DNA of 64,000 nt from Azospira sp. I13. GTDB lineage: Bacteria; Pseudomonadota; Gammaproteobacteria; Burkholderiales; Rhodocyclaceae. A model generated the notes under the pieces. The model had not been told where the DNA came from. It made no database searches and was given only the letters and a program-made list of their open reading frames with translations. Shown here piece by piece: positions 45,232-54,490 of this stretch (position 1 is its first letter; the number at the start of each line of letters is the position of its first letter). The stretch lies in contig NZ_BFBP01000011.1 of NCBI RefSeq assembly GCF_003112695.1, positions 263,401 through 327,400 on the forward strand, in the 5' to 3' direction. The position numbers were made by a program, and so were the translations under genes.

Positions 45232-46692
45232 TTAATCCTTGTAGCGCCGATCCAGCACCTGGCCATCGGGGCCCTGCAATTCCACCGCCAGGGGCATCTG
45301 GCCCAGCGCATGGGTAGCGCAGGAAAGACAGGGATCGAAGGCACGAATGGCCACCTCGATGTGGTTGAGCAGGCCCTCAGTGATCTCCCGGCCGTTCAGG
45401 TACTGGCGCGCCACCTGGCGCACCGCCTCGTTCATGGCCTGGTTGTTGTGAGTGGTGGAGACGATGAGGTTGGCCATGGTCACCAGGTCGTTCTCATCCA
45501 CCTGATAGTGGTGAATCAGGGTACCCCGGGGCGCCTCGATCACCCCCACGCCCTCCTGGGTTCTGGGGCCGCCGGCCATCAGGTCATCCTTGCCCAGATC
45601 ATCATCGTGCAGCAGGTCCTTGATGGTCTCGGCAGCATGCAGCATTTCGATCATGCGAGCCCAGTGGTAGGCCAGGGGCCCGTGGATCAGCCCCCCCTGA
45701 CCATAATCCATGAATTCCCGGCGCTCGGCCTCGGCCAGGGGGGTGGGAATGAAATCACAGTTCTGCACCCGGGCCAGGGGCCCCACCTTGTACCAGCCCT
45801 CCTCCCGACCCATGCGAGTGAGATAGGGGAACTTCATATAGCTCCAGGGCTTCACTTCCTCCGTCAGCAACTGGTGGTAACCCTGGTAGTCGGCACCGTC
45901 GATCAGGACTTGGCCATCCGCATCCCGCACCCGCAGGCTGCCGTGGTAGAAATCCATGGCCCCGTTGGGCCCGACCAGGCTCATGAGTTTGGAGCGGAAA
46001 AGGCCAAAGTTGTCGTAAAGCGCCGGATTGCTGGTATGCAGTTTCTTGGCCAGATGCACTGCTTCCCGGCTCCAGGCCACCATCTGGTAAGCCTCCTGCT
46101 GCAGGGCGGCACGGTCTGCCGGGTCCAGGGCCTTGTTCATACCCCCCGGAATGGAGCCGGTGCCGTGCACCCGCTTGCCGGCGGTGGCGCGGATCACCTC
46201 CTGGCCGAACTTGCGCAGCAGCACGCCCTGCTTGGCCACTTCAGGATGGGCTGCCGCCATGCCGACGACGTTGCGCTTGGCCACTTCCGAATCGAAGCCG
46301 AAGAGCAGGTCCGGGGAGGAGAGGTGGAAGAAATGCAGGGCGTGGGACTGCAGCATCTGGCCGTAGTGCATGAGCCGGCGCAGCTTCTCTGCCGTGGGGG
46401 TAAGGTGGCGGGCACCGACGATCAGGTCCAGGGCCTTGGAAGCGGCCAGGTGGTGGGAGACGGGGCAGATGCCGCAGAGGCGCTGCACCATCACCGGCAC
46501 TTCCCAGTAGGGCCGGCCCTGGATGAATTTCTCGAAGCCGCGGAATTCGACGATGTGCAGGCGTACCTGTTGCACCTGGTTGTTGTCGTCCAGCAGCAGG
46601 GTCACCTTGCCATGGCCCTCCACCCGGGAAACGGGGTCGATGGCGACACGGCGCAGGTTGTCAGCGTTTGCGGCGGTTTCCAGTTCGAACAT
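45232..46692 (-). CDS. hoxH: NAD-reducing [NiFe] hydrogenase large subunit
   Basis: 486 residues. Nickel ligands: C73/C76 in RLCGICPVSHH and C455/C458 in DPCLSCATH, with the expected cleavage after H461 releasing a 25-residue tail. Sequence context is group 3d (bidirectional, soluble, NAD-linked). Active site for H2 splitting; pairs with HoxY. Cytoplasmic. Confidence 0.97.
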   Translation of the reverse strand: MFELETAANADNLRRVAIDPVSRVEGHGKVTLLLDDNNQVQQVRLHIVEFRGFEKFIQGRPYWEVPVMVQRLCGICPVSHHLAASKALDLIVGARHLTPTAEKLRRLMHYGQMLQSHALHFFHLSSPDLLFGFDSEVAKRNVVGMAAAHPEVAKQGVLLRKFGQEVIRATAGKRVHGTGSIPGGMNKALDPADRAALQQEAYQMVAWSREAVHLAKKLHTSNPALYDNFGLFRSKLMSLVGPNGAMDFYHGSLRVRDADGQVLIDGADYQGYHQLLTEEVKPWSYMKFPYLTRMGREEGWYKVGPLARVQNCDFIPTPLAEAERREFMDYGQGGLIHGPLAYHWARMIEMLHAAETIKDLLHDDDLGKDDLMAGGPRTQEGVGVIEAPRGTLIHHYQVDENDLVTMANLIVSTTHNNQAMNEAVRQVARQYLNGREITEGLLNHIEVAIRAFDPCLSCATHALGQMPLAVELQGPDGQVLDRRYKD

Positions 46693-46699
46693 GGCAACC

Positions 46700-47257
46700 T
46701 CAGTCGAAATGCAGCATGGGGTGGGATAGCCGCGGCGTGCGGCCGGCGATCAGGTCGGTAAGAAACTTCCAGATCGCATCCCCCGACGGCGGACAACCGG
46801 GAATGAAATAATCCACCCGCACCACCTCATGGATAGGATGCACCTTGTCCAGCAACAGGGGCAATTCAGGGTCGTCCGGCACCCGGCCAGCCGAGAGTCC
46901 TTCCACCCCCAGGCTGTAGCGATAAACTTCCTGAAGACATTGCCCCAGGTCCAGATGGTTGCGCTGGGCCGGCAGGCCGCCGGTGACGGCGCAGGCCCCC
47001 AGGGCGACGAGAGTCTTGCAGTTCTGGCGGAACTCCCGCAGCACATGGACGTTTTCAGCATTGCAGACGCCGCCCTCGATGATGCCGATGTCGCAGGGGC
47101 CGCAATGCTTGATGTCAGTGAGGGGGGAGCGGTCGAATTCCACCAGTTCCACGAGTTGCAGGAGGCGCTCGTCAATGTCCAGGAAGGACATGTGACAGCC
47201 GAAGCAACCGGCCAGGGAGGTGGTAGCCACCCGCAGTTTCTTCTTCGGCCCGTTCAT
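46700..47257 (-). CDS. hoxY: NAD-reducing hydrogenase small subunit
   Basis: 185 residues with the proximal Fe-S cysteine set of HoxY: SLAGCFGCHMSF (C18, C21), GGVCNAEN and IPGCPPSG. No signal peptide, as expected of the cytoplasmic enzyme. Starts four bases inside the end of hoxU (ATGA). Confidence 0.95.
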   Translation of the reverse strand: MNGPKKKLRVATTSLAGCFGCHMSFLDIDERLLQLVELVEFDRSPLTDIKHCGPCDIGIIEGGVCNAENVHVLREFRQNCKTLVALGACAVTGGLPAQRNHLDLGQCLQEVYRYSLGVEGLSAGRVPDDPELPLLLDKVHPIHEVVRVDYFIPGCPPSGDAIWKFLTDLIAGRTPRLSHPMLHFD

Positions 47258-47994
47258 GATTTCACCTCTTCTGCACCCTCAGTAGCCTTGACGCATTCCA
47301 TGGCTACCACGCTGATGGGCTTCTCGTCGTAGGTGCGCTGGCCGATGGGTTTGGCAAAGCCCTGGCGCTTGTGCAGGATCACCCCCACCGGGCAAATATT
47401 GGCTGCCCGGTCGCTGGCGGCAAAATCCGTATCCCCCAGGCGGCCACTCTCCGCATTGACCACCAGGTGCTTCTTGATACCCCGGTTGGTGAGGGCGAAG
47501 ATATTTTTGCCATCCATTTCCCGGCTGGCCCGCACGCACAGTTCGCAGAAAATGCAGCGGTTGAAATCCAGCAGCACATCGGGGTGGGAGGCATCCACCG
47601 GCCGGTCCGGATAGAAGTGGTTGAAGTGGGCCGAGAGCATTTCCAGATCGTAGGCCAGGGCCTGCAACTGGCAGTTGCCACTCTTCTCGCAGGAGGGACA
47701 GAAGTGGTTGCCCTCCACAAACAGCATCTGCAGGAGAGCCCGGCGCTCACCGTTCATCTCCGGGGTGTTGCTTTCCACCTCCATGCCCTCCTTGGCCGGC
47801 ATGGCGCAGGAGGAAACATGGCGACCGCCCACCTTGACGATGCACAGTTTGCAGGAACCATGAGCCGGGAAATCCGGATGCCAGCACAGATGGGGAATGT
47901 AGTGCCCCGCCCCCCGGGCGGCTTCCAGGATGGTCTGGCCGTCGTTGAAGGTGACGGGTTTGCCGTCCAGCAGGAACTTCTTTTCGGCGCTCAT
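47254..47994 (-). CDS. hoxU: NAD-reducing hydrogenase Fe-S subunit
   Basis: 246 residues. N-terminal [2Fe-2S] ferredoxin (CWHPDF, GSCKLCIVKV, SCAMP), NuoG-type His-Cys cluster (HFCPSCEKSGNCQLQ), then a CIFCELCVRA cluster region. It carries electrons between HoxF and HoxY. Overlaps hoxF by four bases. Confidence 0.95.
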   Translation of the reverse strand: MSAEKKFLLDGKPVTFNDGQTILEAARGAGHYIPHLCWHPDFPAHGSCKLCIVKVGGRHVSSCAMPAKEGMEVESNTPEMNGERRALLQMLFVEGNHFCPSCEKSGNCQLQALAYDLEMLSAHFNHFYPDRPVDASHPDVLLDFNRCIFCELCVRASREMDGKNIFALTNRGIKKHLVVNAESGRLGDTDFAASDRAANICPVGVILHKRQGFAKPIGQRTYDEKPISVVAMECVKATEGAEEVKS

Positions 47995-49832
47995 CGCGGG
48001 CTCTCCTCGCTGGAGAATTCACTCGATAGGTGGGCCTGGGGATCGTCCCGCCCGGTCATGCGCCGGGCGCAGGCCAGGGATTTGTCCAGATCGAAAGCCG
48101 GTTCGAACTCCAGGGACTGGAGCCGCCGCTCGTAGGCAGGGCGGAACTTCACCAGTGTGTCGATCACGGGATTTGCGGCACTGGTGCCCAGGCCGCAGTG
48201 ACTGGCGTTCTTCAGCAGGCGGTTGATCCACTCGATGTCCGCCAGGTCGTACTTGGCACCGTGACCATCGGCCAGCTTGTCCATGAAGTTCTTCAACAGG
48301 GAAGTTCCGACCCGGCAGGGCGTGCAGAAGCCGCAGCTTTCGTGGGCGAAGAAATGGACAAAGTTGCGGGCCACCTCGAACAAATCCCGGCTCGAATCGA
48401 AGACCATGAAGGCCCCGGCCGTCGGCACATCTTCATAGGCAATACGGCGCTGGAACTCGTAGGCGGCCACACAGATGCCGGAGGCCCCGCCCACCTGCAC
48501 CGCCTGGGCATCAGTGGCACCGCAGTCCTCCAGCACCTGGGCGATGGAAACGCCGAAGGGGTACTCGTAGATGCCGGGAAAGGCACAGTCGCCGGAGATG
48601 GACAGCAGCTTGGTGCCGGTGGATTGGGCGGTGCCGTAGGCGGAAAAATTCTCGCCGCCCTCCAGGGCTACCAGCACGGTCTTGGCCAGGGTTTCCACAT
48701 TGTTGACCACCGTGGGCCGGCCCAGATAGCCCTTCACCACGGGGAAGGGGGGGCGGATGCGGGGCGTGCCCCGCTTACCCTCCAGGGATTCGATCAGGGC
48801 CGATTCCTCGCCGCAGACGTAGGCCCCAGCCCCCAGATGGATCTCGATATCGAAATCGAAACCGGCCTGGCAGACATTGGCCCCCAGCAGACCATCGGCC
48901 CGGCGGCGGGCCAGGACGCCTTCCAAAGGCTCCAGCAGATAGCGGTATTCGCCCCGCAGGTAGAGGAAGCCCTGGCGCGCGCCCACAGCGTAGGCCGCCA
49001 GGGTCATGCCCTCGAAGACGTGGTCGGCATAGGAGGTCAGCAGCACCCGATCCTTGAAGGTGCCGGGCTCGCCTTCATCGGCGTTGCAGACGATGACCCG
49101 GTCCGTACCCGGTGCGTTGCGGCAGGCTTCCCATTTCACCCCGGTGGTAAAACCGGCGCCGCCCCGGCCCCGCAGGTTGGATTTCTGCACCTCGGCCAAC
49201 CAGCCCTCCGCGCCCCGGGCAATGGCGGCCCGCAGGGCGGCCCCCGGTTCCAGAACGCTGTTGAGCAGCAGATCCTTGCGACGCAGATGGTCCGCCACCG
49301 CAAAGTACTCCCGGGGCCACTGGGCCAGGGGCTTGCGGGCACGGATCAGTTCGCAGATTTCATTGACCCGTTGATGGGTCAGCCGGGTGATGGGCCAGCC
49401 ATTGACCAGCAGGGCCGGCCCCTGGTCGCACATGCCGGTACAGGAGGTGGTATCGATGGAAACCAGGCCATCCTCGGAGACCTTGCCCGGCTCCACCCAG
49501 AGCTTCTGGCACATGGTAGCCATCAGTTCCAGATTGCCCAGCAGGCGGTCCGTGGCGTTGTCCGAGAAGAGCACCCGGTACTGGCCCACCGGTTCGAGAT
49601 AGAGGAAGGAATAGAACCCCGCCACCCCTTCCACCCGGGCCCGGGGAAGCTGCAAGGCCCGGGCGATGGCAGTGAGGGCTGCCGGAGAGATATGCCCCAT
49701 GGTTTCCTGGACTTCCCGCAGGATCTGCAGAAGCCGGACCGGGTCCCGGCGATGCCGGGCCAGGATGGGTTCAAGCACGGACCCAAGAACGGAATCCGCA
49801 GTAGAGACGGCTGCTTCCATTATTCCCCCCAT
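47991..49832 (-). CDS. hoxF: NAD-reducing hydrogenase diaphorase subunit
   Basis: 613 residues. N-terminal NuoE-like thioredoxin-fold domain (cysteines in TTSCTGMCDQGPA), FMN/NADH-binding NuoF domain (GRGGAGFTTGVKW, CNADEGEPGTFKDR, AYVCGEESALIESLEG) and the C-terminal [4Fe-4S] site (ESCGFCTPCRVG). It oxidises NADH or reduces NAD+. The start is ambiguous: ATG 49832 or ATG 49820, the latter behind a G-rich run. First gene of hoxFUYHW; no hoxI or hyp genes are in the window. Confidence 0.95.
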   Translation of the reverse strand: MGGIMEAAVSTADSVLGSVLEPILARHRRDPVRLLQILREVQETMGHISPAALTAIARALQLPRARVEGVAGFYSFLYLEPVGQYRVLFSDNATDRLLGNLELMATMCQKLWVEPGKVSEDGLVSIDTTSCTGMCDQGPALLVNGWPITRLTHQRVNEICELIRARKPLAQWPREYFAVADHLRRKDLLLNSVLEPGAALRAAIARGAEGWLAEVQKSNLRGRGGAGFTTGVKWEACRNAPGTDRVIVCNADEGEPGTFKDRVLLTSYADHVFEGMTLAAYAVGARQGFLYLRGEYRYLLEPLEGVLARRRADGLLGANVCQAGFDFDIEIHLGAGAYVCGEESALIESLEGKRGTPRIRPPFPVVKGYLGRPTVVNNVETLAKTVLVALEGGENFSAYGTAQSTGTKLLSISGDCAFPGIYEYPFGVSIAQVLEDCGATDAQAVQVGGASGICVAAYEFQRRIAYEDVPTAGAFMVFDSSRDLFEVARNFVHFFAHESCGFCTPCRVGTSLLKNFMDKLADGHGAKYDLADIEWINRLLKNASHCGLGTSAANPVIDTLVKFRPAYERRLQSLEFEPAFDLDKSLACARRMTGRDDPQAHLSSEFSSEESPR

Positions 49833-49855
49833 AGTTTCTTATGGTGTGCCCGATG

Positions 49856-49861
49856 ATTATA
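49856..49861 (-). promoter_or_regulatory. Candidate -10 box of the hox operon
   Basis: A perfect TATAAT on the minus strand, 23 bases before the longest hoxF start. The 17-base upstream hexamer (ACCACA) is a poor -35, so an activator may be required. Confidence 0.4.
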
Positions 49862-49913
49862 GGCACAGGGTGCGCCCCTGTGGTGGGGCGGCGGGAAAGC
49901 GGCGGAGCGGTGT

Positions 49914-50321
49914 CTAGACCAGCCCCTTGGTCTTGAAGAAGGGAACGTAGGCCCGGTCCACCTTGCAGATGTGGTGCACCAGCCATTCCTTGAGGAATTC
50001 CAGGGCTTCCAGGTTCACTTCCTCGCCGTCTTCGAAGCGCATCAGCAAATCCATGGCCTTGCCGGTGAAATTGTCGTGCTCGCCCTTGTGGCCGGGCGTT
50101 TCGGGGTATTCGTATTGCTGGAACATCACTTCCTCAACGATGAAGTGATTGTGGGTGTAATCCACCAGCCCCTCGAAAATCTGGCCGATCACTTCCCGCC
50201 GCGGTTCCGGGCGGGAAAGTTCATCGTGCAGGGCATTGGTCTGATCCACCAGCCAGCGGTGCTGGTTATCGATTTCTGCGAGCCCCAACTCCAGCTCGCT
50301 GGTCCATGGCATGAACGCCAT
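49914..50321 (-). CDS. Bacteriohemerythrin, O2-binding protein
   Basis: 135 residues, the usual size of single-domain bacteriohemerythrin. Di-iron ligand pattern: H21 (DNQH), H59 and E63 (HNHFIVEE), H78/H82 region (GHKGEH), H117 and D122 (LVHHICKVD). No signal peptide. It binds O2 for delivery or sensing; location beside an oxygen-sensitive hydrogenase operon may be meaningful but is only inference. The hemerythrin gene lies upstream of hoxFUYHW on the same strand, with the hox promoter candidate between them. Confidence 0.93.
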   Translation of the reverse strand: MAFMPWTSELELGLAEIDNQHRWLVDQTNALHDELSRPEPRREVIGQIFEGLVDYTHNHFIVEEVMFQQYEYPETPGHKGEHDNFTGKAMDLLMRFEDGEEVNLEALEFLKEWLVHHICKVDRAYVPFFKTKGLV

Positions 50322-50410
50322 ACATTCCTCCCTAACGTGTCTATGGAGCCGTCTTATCGGAACGGCGCCGGGTCTTTGCGCCCGACTGCCGTTCCCGGCC
50401 CGGAGATGTC

Positions 50411-53400
50411 CTACCCCACCCAGAGGCGGGCGTTGCGGAACATGCGCATCCAGGGGCTATCTTCGCCCCAGGTGCTAGGATGCCATGACATTTGCACAGA
50501 ACGGAAGACCCGTTCGGGGTGCGGCATCATGATGGTGAAGCGGCCGTCGGCGGTGGTGAAGCCGGTAACGCCAGCCGGAGAGCCGTTCGGATTGTAGGGA
50601 TAGACCTCGGTGGCCCCCCCCTTGTTGTCCACATAACGCAGGGCCACCAAGGCCTTGGCCTGGTCTTCGCCGTTGGCAAAGAGGGCCCGGCCTTCACCGT
50701 GGGAGACCACGATGGGCATGCGGGAACCGGCCATACCCTGGAAGAACAGGGAGGGAGACTCGGCTACCTCGGCCATGACGAAACGGGCCTCGAACTGCTC
50801 CACGGTGTTGCGCACTAGGGCGGGCCAGTGCTCGGCACCGGGGACCAGTTCCTTCAGGGCGCTCATCATCTGGCAGCCGTTGCAGACGCCCAGGGCAAAA
50901 GTATCGGGGCGCTGGAAGAAGGCGGAGAACTCATCCCGGGCCTTGCCGTTGAAGAGAATGCTCTTGGCCCAGCCCTGGCCGGCGCCCAGCACGTCGCCGT
51001 AGGAGAAGCCGCCGCAGGCCACGGCGCCCTTGAAGTCCTGGAGGGAAACCCGACCCGCCAGGATGTCGCTCATATGCACATCAACGGAATGGAAGCCGGC
51101 CCGGTCGAAGGCGGCGGCCATCTCGTAATGGCTGTTCACGCCCTGCTCCCGGAGGATGGCCATCTTCGGCTTGGCGCCGCTGTTGATGAAGGGGGCTGCC
51201 ACGTCTTCGGCAATATCGAAAGTGAGGCTGGCGGAGAGGCCCGGGTCCTGGGTGTCCAGAATACGGTCGAATTCCTGCTGGGCGCAGTCCGGGTTGTCGC
51301 GCAGGGCCTGCAGCTTGAAGGAGGTCTCAGACCAGGCTCGTTGCAGGTCAACACGGCTTTCGGAGAACAGGGCCTTGGCGTTGCGGAAGATGCGCACCTG
51401 ATCCCGGTCGTTGGGGTAGCCCACCAGGGCGTAGCACTGGCCCAGGCCGGCGGCGCGCAGGGCGGCGGTAATCTTTTCCCGGTCAGCCCGGCGGATCTGC
51501 ACCAGGGCGCCCAGTTCCTCGTTGAACAGGGCCTTGACCAGCAGCTCCATGGAACGGCCTTGCAGCAGGTCGGGGCGCTTCTCGGCGCCGTCCACGTCGC
51601 CCTGCAGGGGGTCGTAGGCCAGGATGTCGGTGTTGAGGGTGATACCGCAGCGGGAGGCAAAGGCCATTTCACAGGCGGCAGCAAAGAGGCCACCATCGGA
51701 ACGGTCGTGGTAGGCCAGCAGCAGGCCGTCCTGGTTGAGTTGTTGCACTACGGCAAAGAAGGCGGCCAGGCGCTGGGGCTCTTCCAGGTCGGGTACCTGT
51801 TCACCGGTGGCGTTGTAGACCTGGGCCAGGGCGGAGCCGCCCAGGCGGTTCTGGCCGGCGGAGAGGTCCAGCAGCAGCAGTTCGGTTTCGCCCTGGTCCA
51901 GTTGCAGCACCGGGGTCAGGGTGCGGCGCACGTCGGGGCTGTGGGCGAAGCCGGTGACGATGAGGGACAGGGGGGAGACCACCTGCTTCTTTGCACCGCC
52001 CTCTTCCCAGGCGGTGCGCATGGAGAGGGAATCCTTGCCCACGGGGATGGACAGGCCCAGGGCCTGGCACACCTCGGAGGTGGCCTTGACGGTATCGAAG
52101 AGGCGGGCGTCCTCACCCGGGTAGCCGGCAGCGGCCATCCAGTTGGCAGAGAGCTTGATGTCGGAGAGCTTGGCGATGGGGGCAGCAGCCAGGTTGGTCA
52201 CCGCTTCGCCCACGGCCATGCGGCCGGAGGCGGGGGCGTCGAGCACGGCCAGGGGGGTGCGCTCGCCCATGGCAAAGGCTTCGCCCTCGTAGCCTTGGTA
52301 ACCCATCAGAGTCACGGCTACGTCGGCCACGGGCACCTGCCAGGGGCCAACCATCTGGTCCCGGGCAGTCATGCCGCCGACGGAACGGTCGCCGATGGTG
52401 ATGAGGAAGGTTTTGTCGGCCACGGCAGGCAGCTGCAGCACGCGATAGCCCGCATCCTTGAGGTCCACGCTGTCGGCGGCGAAGGGTACGGCGGCAGGGG
52501 CCTGGTGCACGGCGTCCCGGGTCATGCGGGGCGGCTTGCCGAGCAGGGCTTCCATGTCCATGTCCACCGGGTCTTCGCCCAGCTTGGCATCGGTCACCTT
52601 GAGGCGGCCGTCGGCGGTGGTGACACCGACCACGGCGAAGGGGCAGCGCTCCCGCTCGCACAGGGCCTTGAACTCTTCCAGGCGGGAAGGCGGCAGGGCC
52701 AGGACGTAGCGTTCCTGGGATTCGTTGCTCCAGATTTCCGCCGGGCTCATGCCCGGTTCCTCGATGGGCACGGCGCGCAGGTCGAAGCTGGCGCCGCACT
52801 GGCCGGAATGGGCCAGTTCGGGGAAGGCGTTGGAAAGGCCGCCGGCGCCCACGTCGTGGATGGAGAGGATGGGGTTGCCGTCGCCAGGAGCGGCGATGTC
52901 GTTCTTGGGCACACCCATCTGCCAGCAGCGGTCGATCACTTCCTGGGCGCGACGCTGGATTTCCGGGTTGCCCCGCTGCACGGAGGCGAAGTCCAGGTCC
53001 TCGTTGTTGGCGCCGGTGGCCATGGAGGAAGCGGCGCCGCCGCCCAAGCCGATGAGCATGCCGGGGCCGCCCAGCTGCACCAGCAGGGTGCCGGCGGGGA
53101 AGACTTCGGCCTTGAAGGACTGGCCGTCCTCAATGTTGCCCAGGCCGCCGGCGATCATGATGGGCTTGTGGTAGCCGCGCACTTCCGGACCCACGTTCTC
53201 TTCATAGGTGCGGAAGTAGCCGGTCAGGTTGGGGCGGCCGAATTCGTTATTGAAGGCAGCGGCACCGATGGGGCCTTCCAGCATGATGGAAAGGGCCGAG
53301 GCGATGCGGGAAGGCTTGCCGATGGTGGTTTCCCAGGGCCGTTCGGCACCGGGCACGAACAGGTTGGAAACGGAGAAGCCGCAGAGGCCGGCCTTGGGCT

Positions 53401-54385
53401 TGGAGCCGCGGCCGGTGGCGCCCTCGTCACGGATCTCGCCGCCGGAGCCGGTGGAGGCGCCGGGGAAGGGAGAAATGGCGGTGGGGTGATTGTGGGTTTC
53501 CACCTTGGTCAGGATATGGGTCAGCTCTTCCTTGTAGGCGTAGGAGCCGTCTGCCTGGGGATAGAAACGGGGCACCTTGGCGCCCTCGATGATGGAGGCG
53601 TTGTCCGCATAGGCCATCACCGTGCCCTGGGGATTGGCCTTGTGGGTGGCCTTGATCATGCCGAACAGGGTCTCGTCGCGGGCTTCCCCATCCACCACCC
53701 AGGCGGCGTTGAAGATCTTGTGGCGACAGTGTTCGGAGTTGGCCTGGGCGAACATCATCAGTTCCACGTCGGTGGGGTTGCGCCCCGCCTTCTGGTAGAT
53801 GTCCAGCAGGTAGTCGATTTCGTCCTCCGACAGGGCCAGGCCCAGATCGGTGTTGGCGGCCACCAGGGCGGGCCGGCCGCCGGCCAGGAGATCCACGCGA
53901 TTAAGGCGCTTGGCCTCGAAGTGGCGGAACAGTTCGGCAGTCTCGGCAAAATCGCCCATGACCGATTCGGTCATGCGGTCATGCAGCAGGGCCGCCACGG
54001 CAGTCCGCTCCTCGGCGGTGAACTGTCGGCCGGCCGGGGCGCTGACCCGGTAGGCGATGCCGCGCTCGATGCGCTCGACCCCATCCAGGCCTGCATTGAT
54101 GGCGATATCCGTCGCCTTGGAAGACCAGGGAGAAATGGTGCCGACGCGGGGCGTCACCAGGAACAGGTCGGTGCCAGTCGGCACTGCGCCGGCCTGCTCT
54201 TCCAGGAGACGGCCCAGCTGGCGACGGGCTTCGTCCGTCAGGGGCTTGGCCAGACGCACGAAATGCCAGTAGTCGGCGGCCACGCCCGCCACCGCGGGCA
54301 CGGCAGCGGTCAGCTGGGCCTGGAGACGTTGCAGACGGAAAGCGGAAAAGGCGGAAGCGCCACGCAGGAAGAGGATGTCGGCCAT
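50411..54385 (-). CDS. purL: Phosphoribosylformylglycinamidine synthase
   Basis: 1324 residues, the long single-chain PurL of proteobacteria. Contains the N-terminal PurS-like region (residues 1-150), two AIRS-type domains with ATP motifs ([23 protein letters not shown] near 860) and a C-terminal class I glutamine amidotransferase with nucleophile in GVCNGCQ and H/E in MPHPERVFR. It converts FGAR, ATP and Gln to FGAM in purine synthesis. Ends LWVG. A candidate promoter lies upstream (54436-54453). Stands alone. Confidence 0.97.
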   Translation of the reverse strand: MADILFLRGASAFSAFRLQRLQAQLTAAVPAVAGVAADYWHFVRLAKPLTDEARRQLGRLLEEQAGAVPTGTDLFLVTPRVGTISPWSSKATDIAINAGLDGVERIERGIAYRVSAPAGRQFTAEERTAVAALLHDRMTESVMGDFAETAELFRHFEAKRLNRVDLLAGGRPALVAANTDLGLALSEDEIDYLLDIYQKAGRNPTDVELMMFAQANSEHCRHKIFNAAWVVDGEARDETLFGMIKATHKANPQGTVMAYADNASIIEGAKVPRFYPQADGSYAYKEELTHILTKVETHNHPTAISPFPGASTGSGGEIRDEGATGRGSKPKAGLCGFSVSNLFVPGAERPWETTIGKPSRIASALSIMLEGPIGAAAFNNEFGRPNLTGYFRTYEENVGPEVRGYHKPIMIAGGLGNIEDGQSFKAEVFPAGTLLVQLGGPGMLIGLGGGAASSMATGANNEDLDFASVQRGNPEIQRRAQEVIDRCWQMGVPKNDIAAPGDGNPILSIHDVGAGGLSNAFPELAHSGQCGASFDLRAVPIEEPGMSPAEIWSNESQERYVLALPPSRLEEFKALCERERCPFAVVGVTTADGRLKVTDAKLGEDPVDMDMEALLGKPPRMTRDAVHQAPAAVPFAADSVDLKDAGYRVLQLPAVADKTFLITIGDRSVGGMTARDQMVGPWQVPVADVAVTLMGYQGYEGEAFAMGERTPLAVLDAPASGRMAVGEAVTNLAAAPIAKLSDIKLSANWMAAAGYPGEDARLFDTVKATSEVCQALGLSIPVGKDSLSMRTAWEEGGAKKQVVSPLSLIVTGFAHSPDVRRTLTPVLQLDQGETELLLLDLSAGQNRLGGSALAQVYNATGEQVPDLEEPQRLAAFFAVVQQLNQDGLLLAYHDRSDGGLFAAACEMAFASRCGITLNTDILAYDPLQGDVDGAEKRPDLLQGRSMELLVKALFNEELGALVQIRRADREKITAALRAAGLGQCYALVGYPNDRDQVRIFRNAKALFSESRVDLQRAWSETSFKLQALRDNPDCAQQEFDRILDTQDPGLSASLTFDIAEDVAAPFINSGAKPKMAILREQGVNSHYEMAAAFDRAGFHSVDVHMSDILAGRVSLQDFKGAVACGGFSYGDVLGAGQGWAKSILFNGKARDEFSAFFQRPDTFALGVCNGCQMMSALKELVPGAEHWPALVRNTVEQFEARFVMAEVAESPSLFFQGMAGSRMPIVVSHGEGRALFANGEDQAKALVALRYVDNKGGATEVYPYNPNGSPAGVTGFTTADGRFTIMMPHPERVFRSVQMSWHPSTWGEDSPWMRMFRNARLWVG

Positions 54386-54435
54386 GGGAATTCGGGAAGG
54401 AGAGGCTGAAAGGAAACGAAAGGGGTACGGCTAAA

Positions 54436-54453
54436 GGCAGGATTATACCTGCC
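54436..54453 (-). promoter_or_regulatory. TATAAT box inside a small hairpin before purL
   Basis: The minus strand carries TATAAT (54447-54442) as the loop of a GGCAGG/CCTGCC inverted repeat, 57 bases before the purL ATG. The placing of a perfect -10 within a palindrome suggests a promoter that could be occluded by a repressor. No clear -35. Confidence 0.4.
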
Positions 54454-54490
54454 TTGGGGCCTTCGGCTCGGCACTGCGATGGAAGCCGCC

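Noticed and set aside
50828-54409. A 1193-residue plus-strand frame opposite purL
   Set aside because: It is the mirror of a high-GC gene with low-complexity Gly/His-rich composition and no motif.
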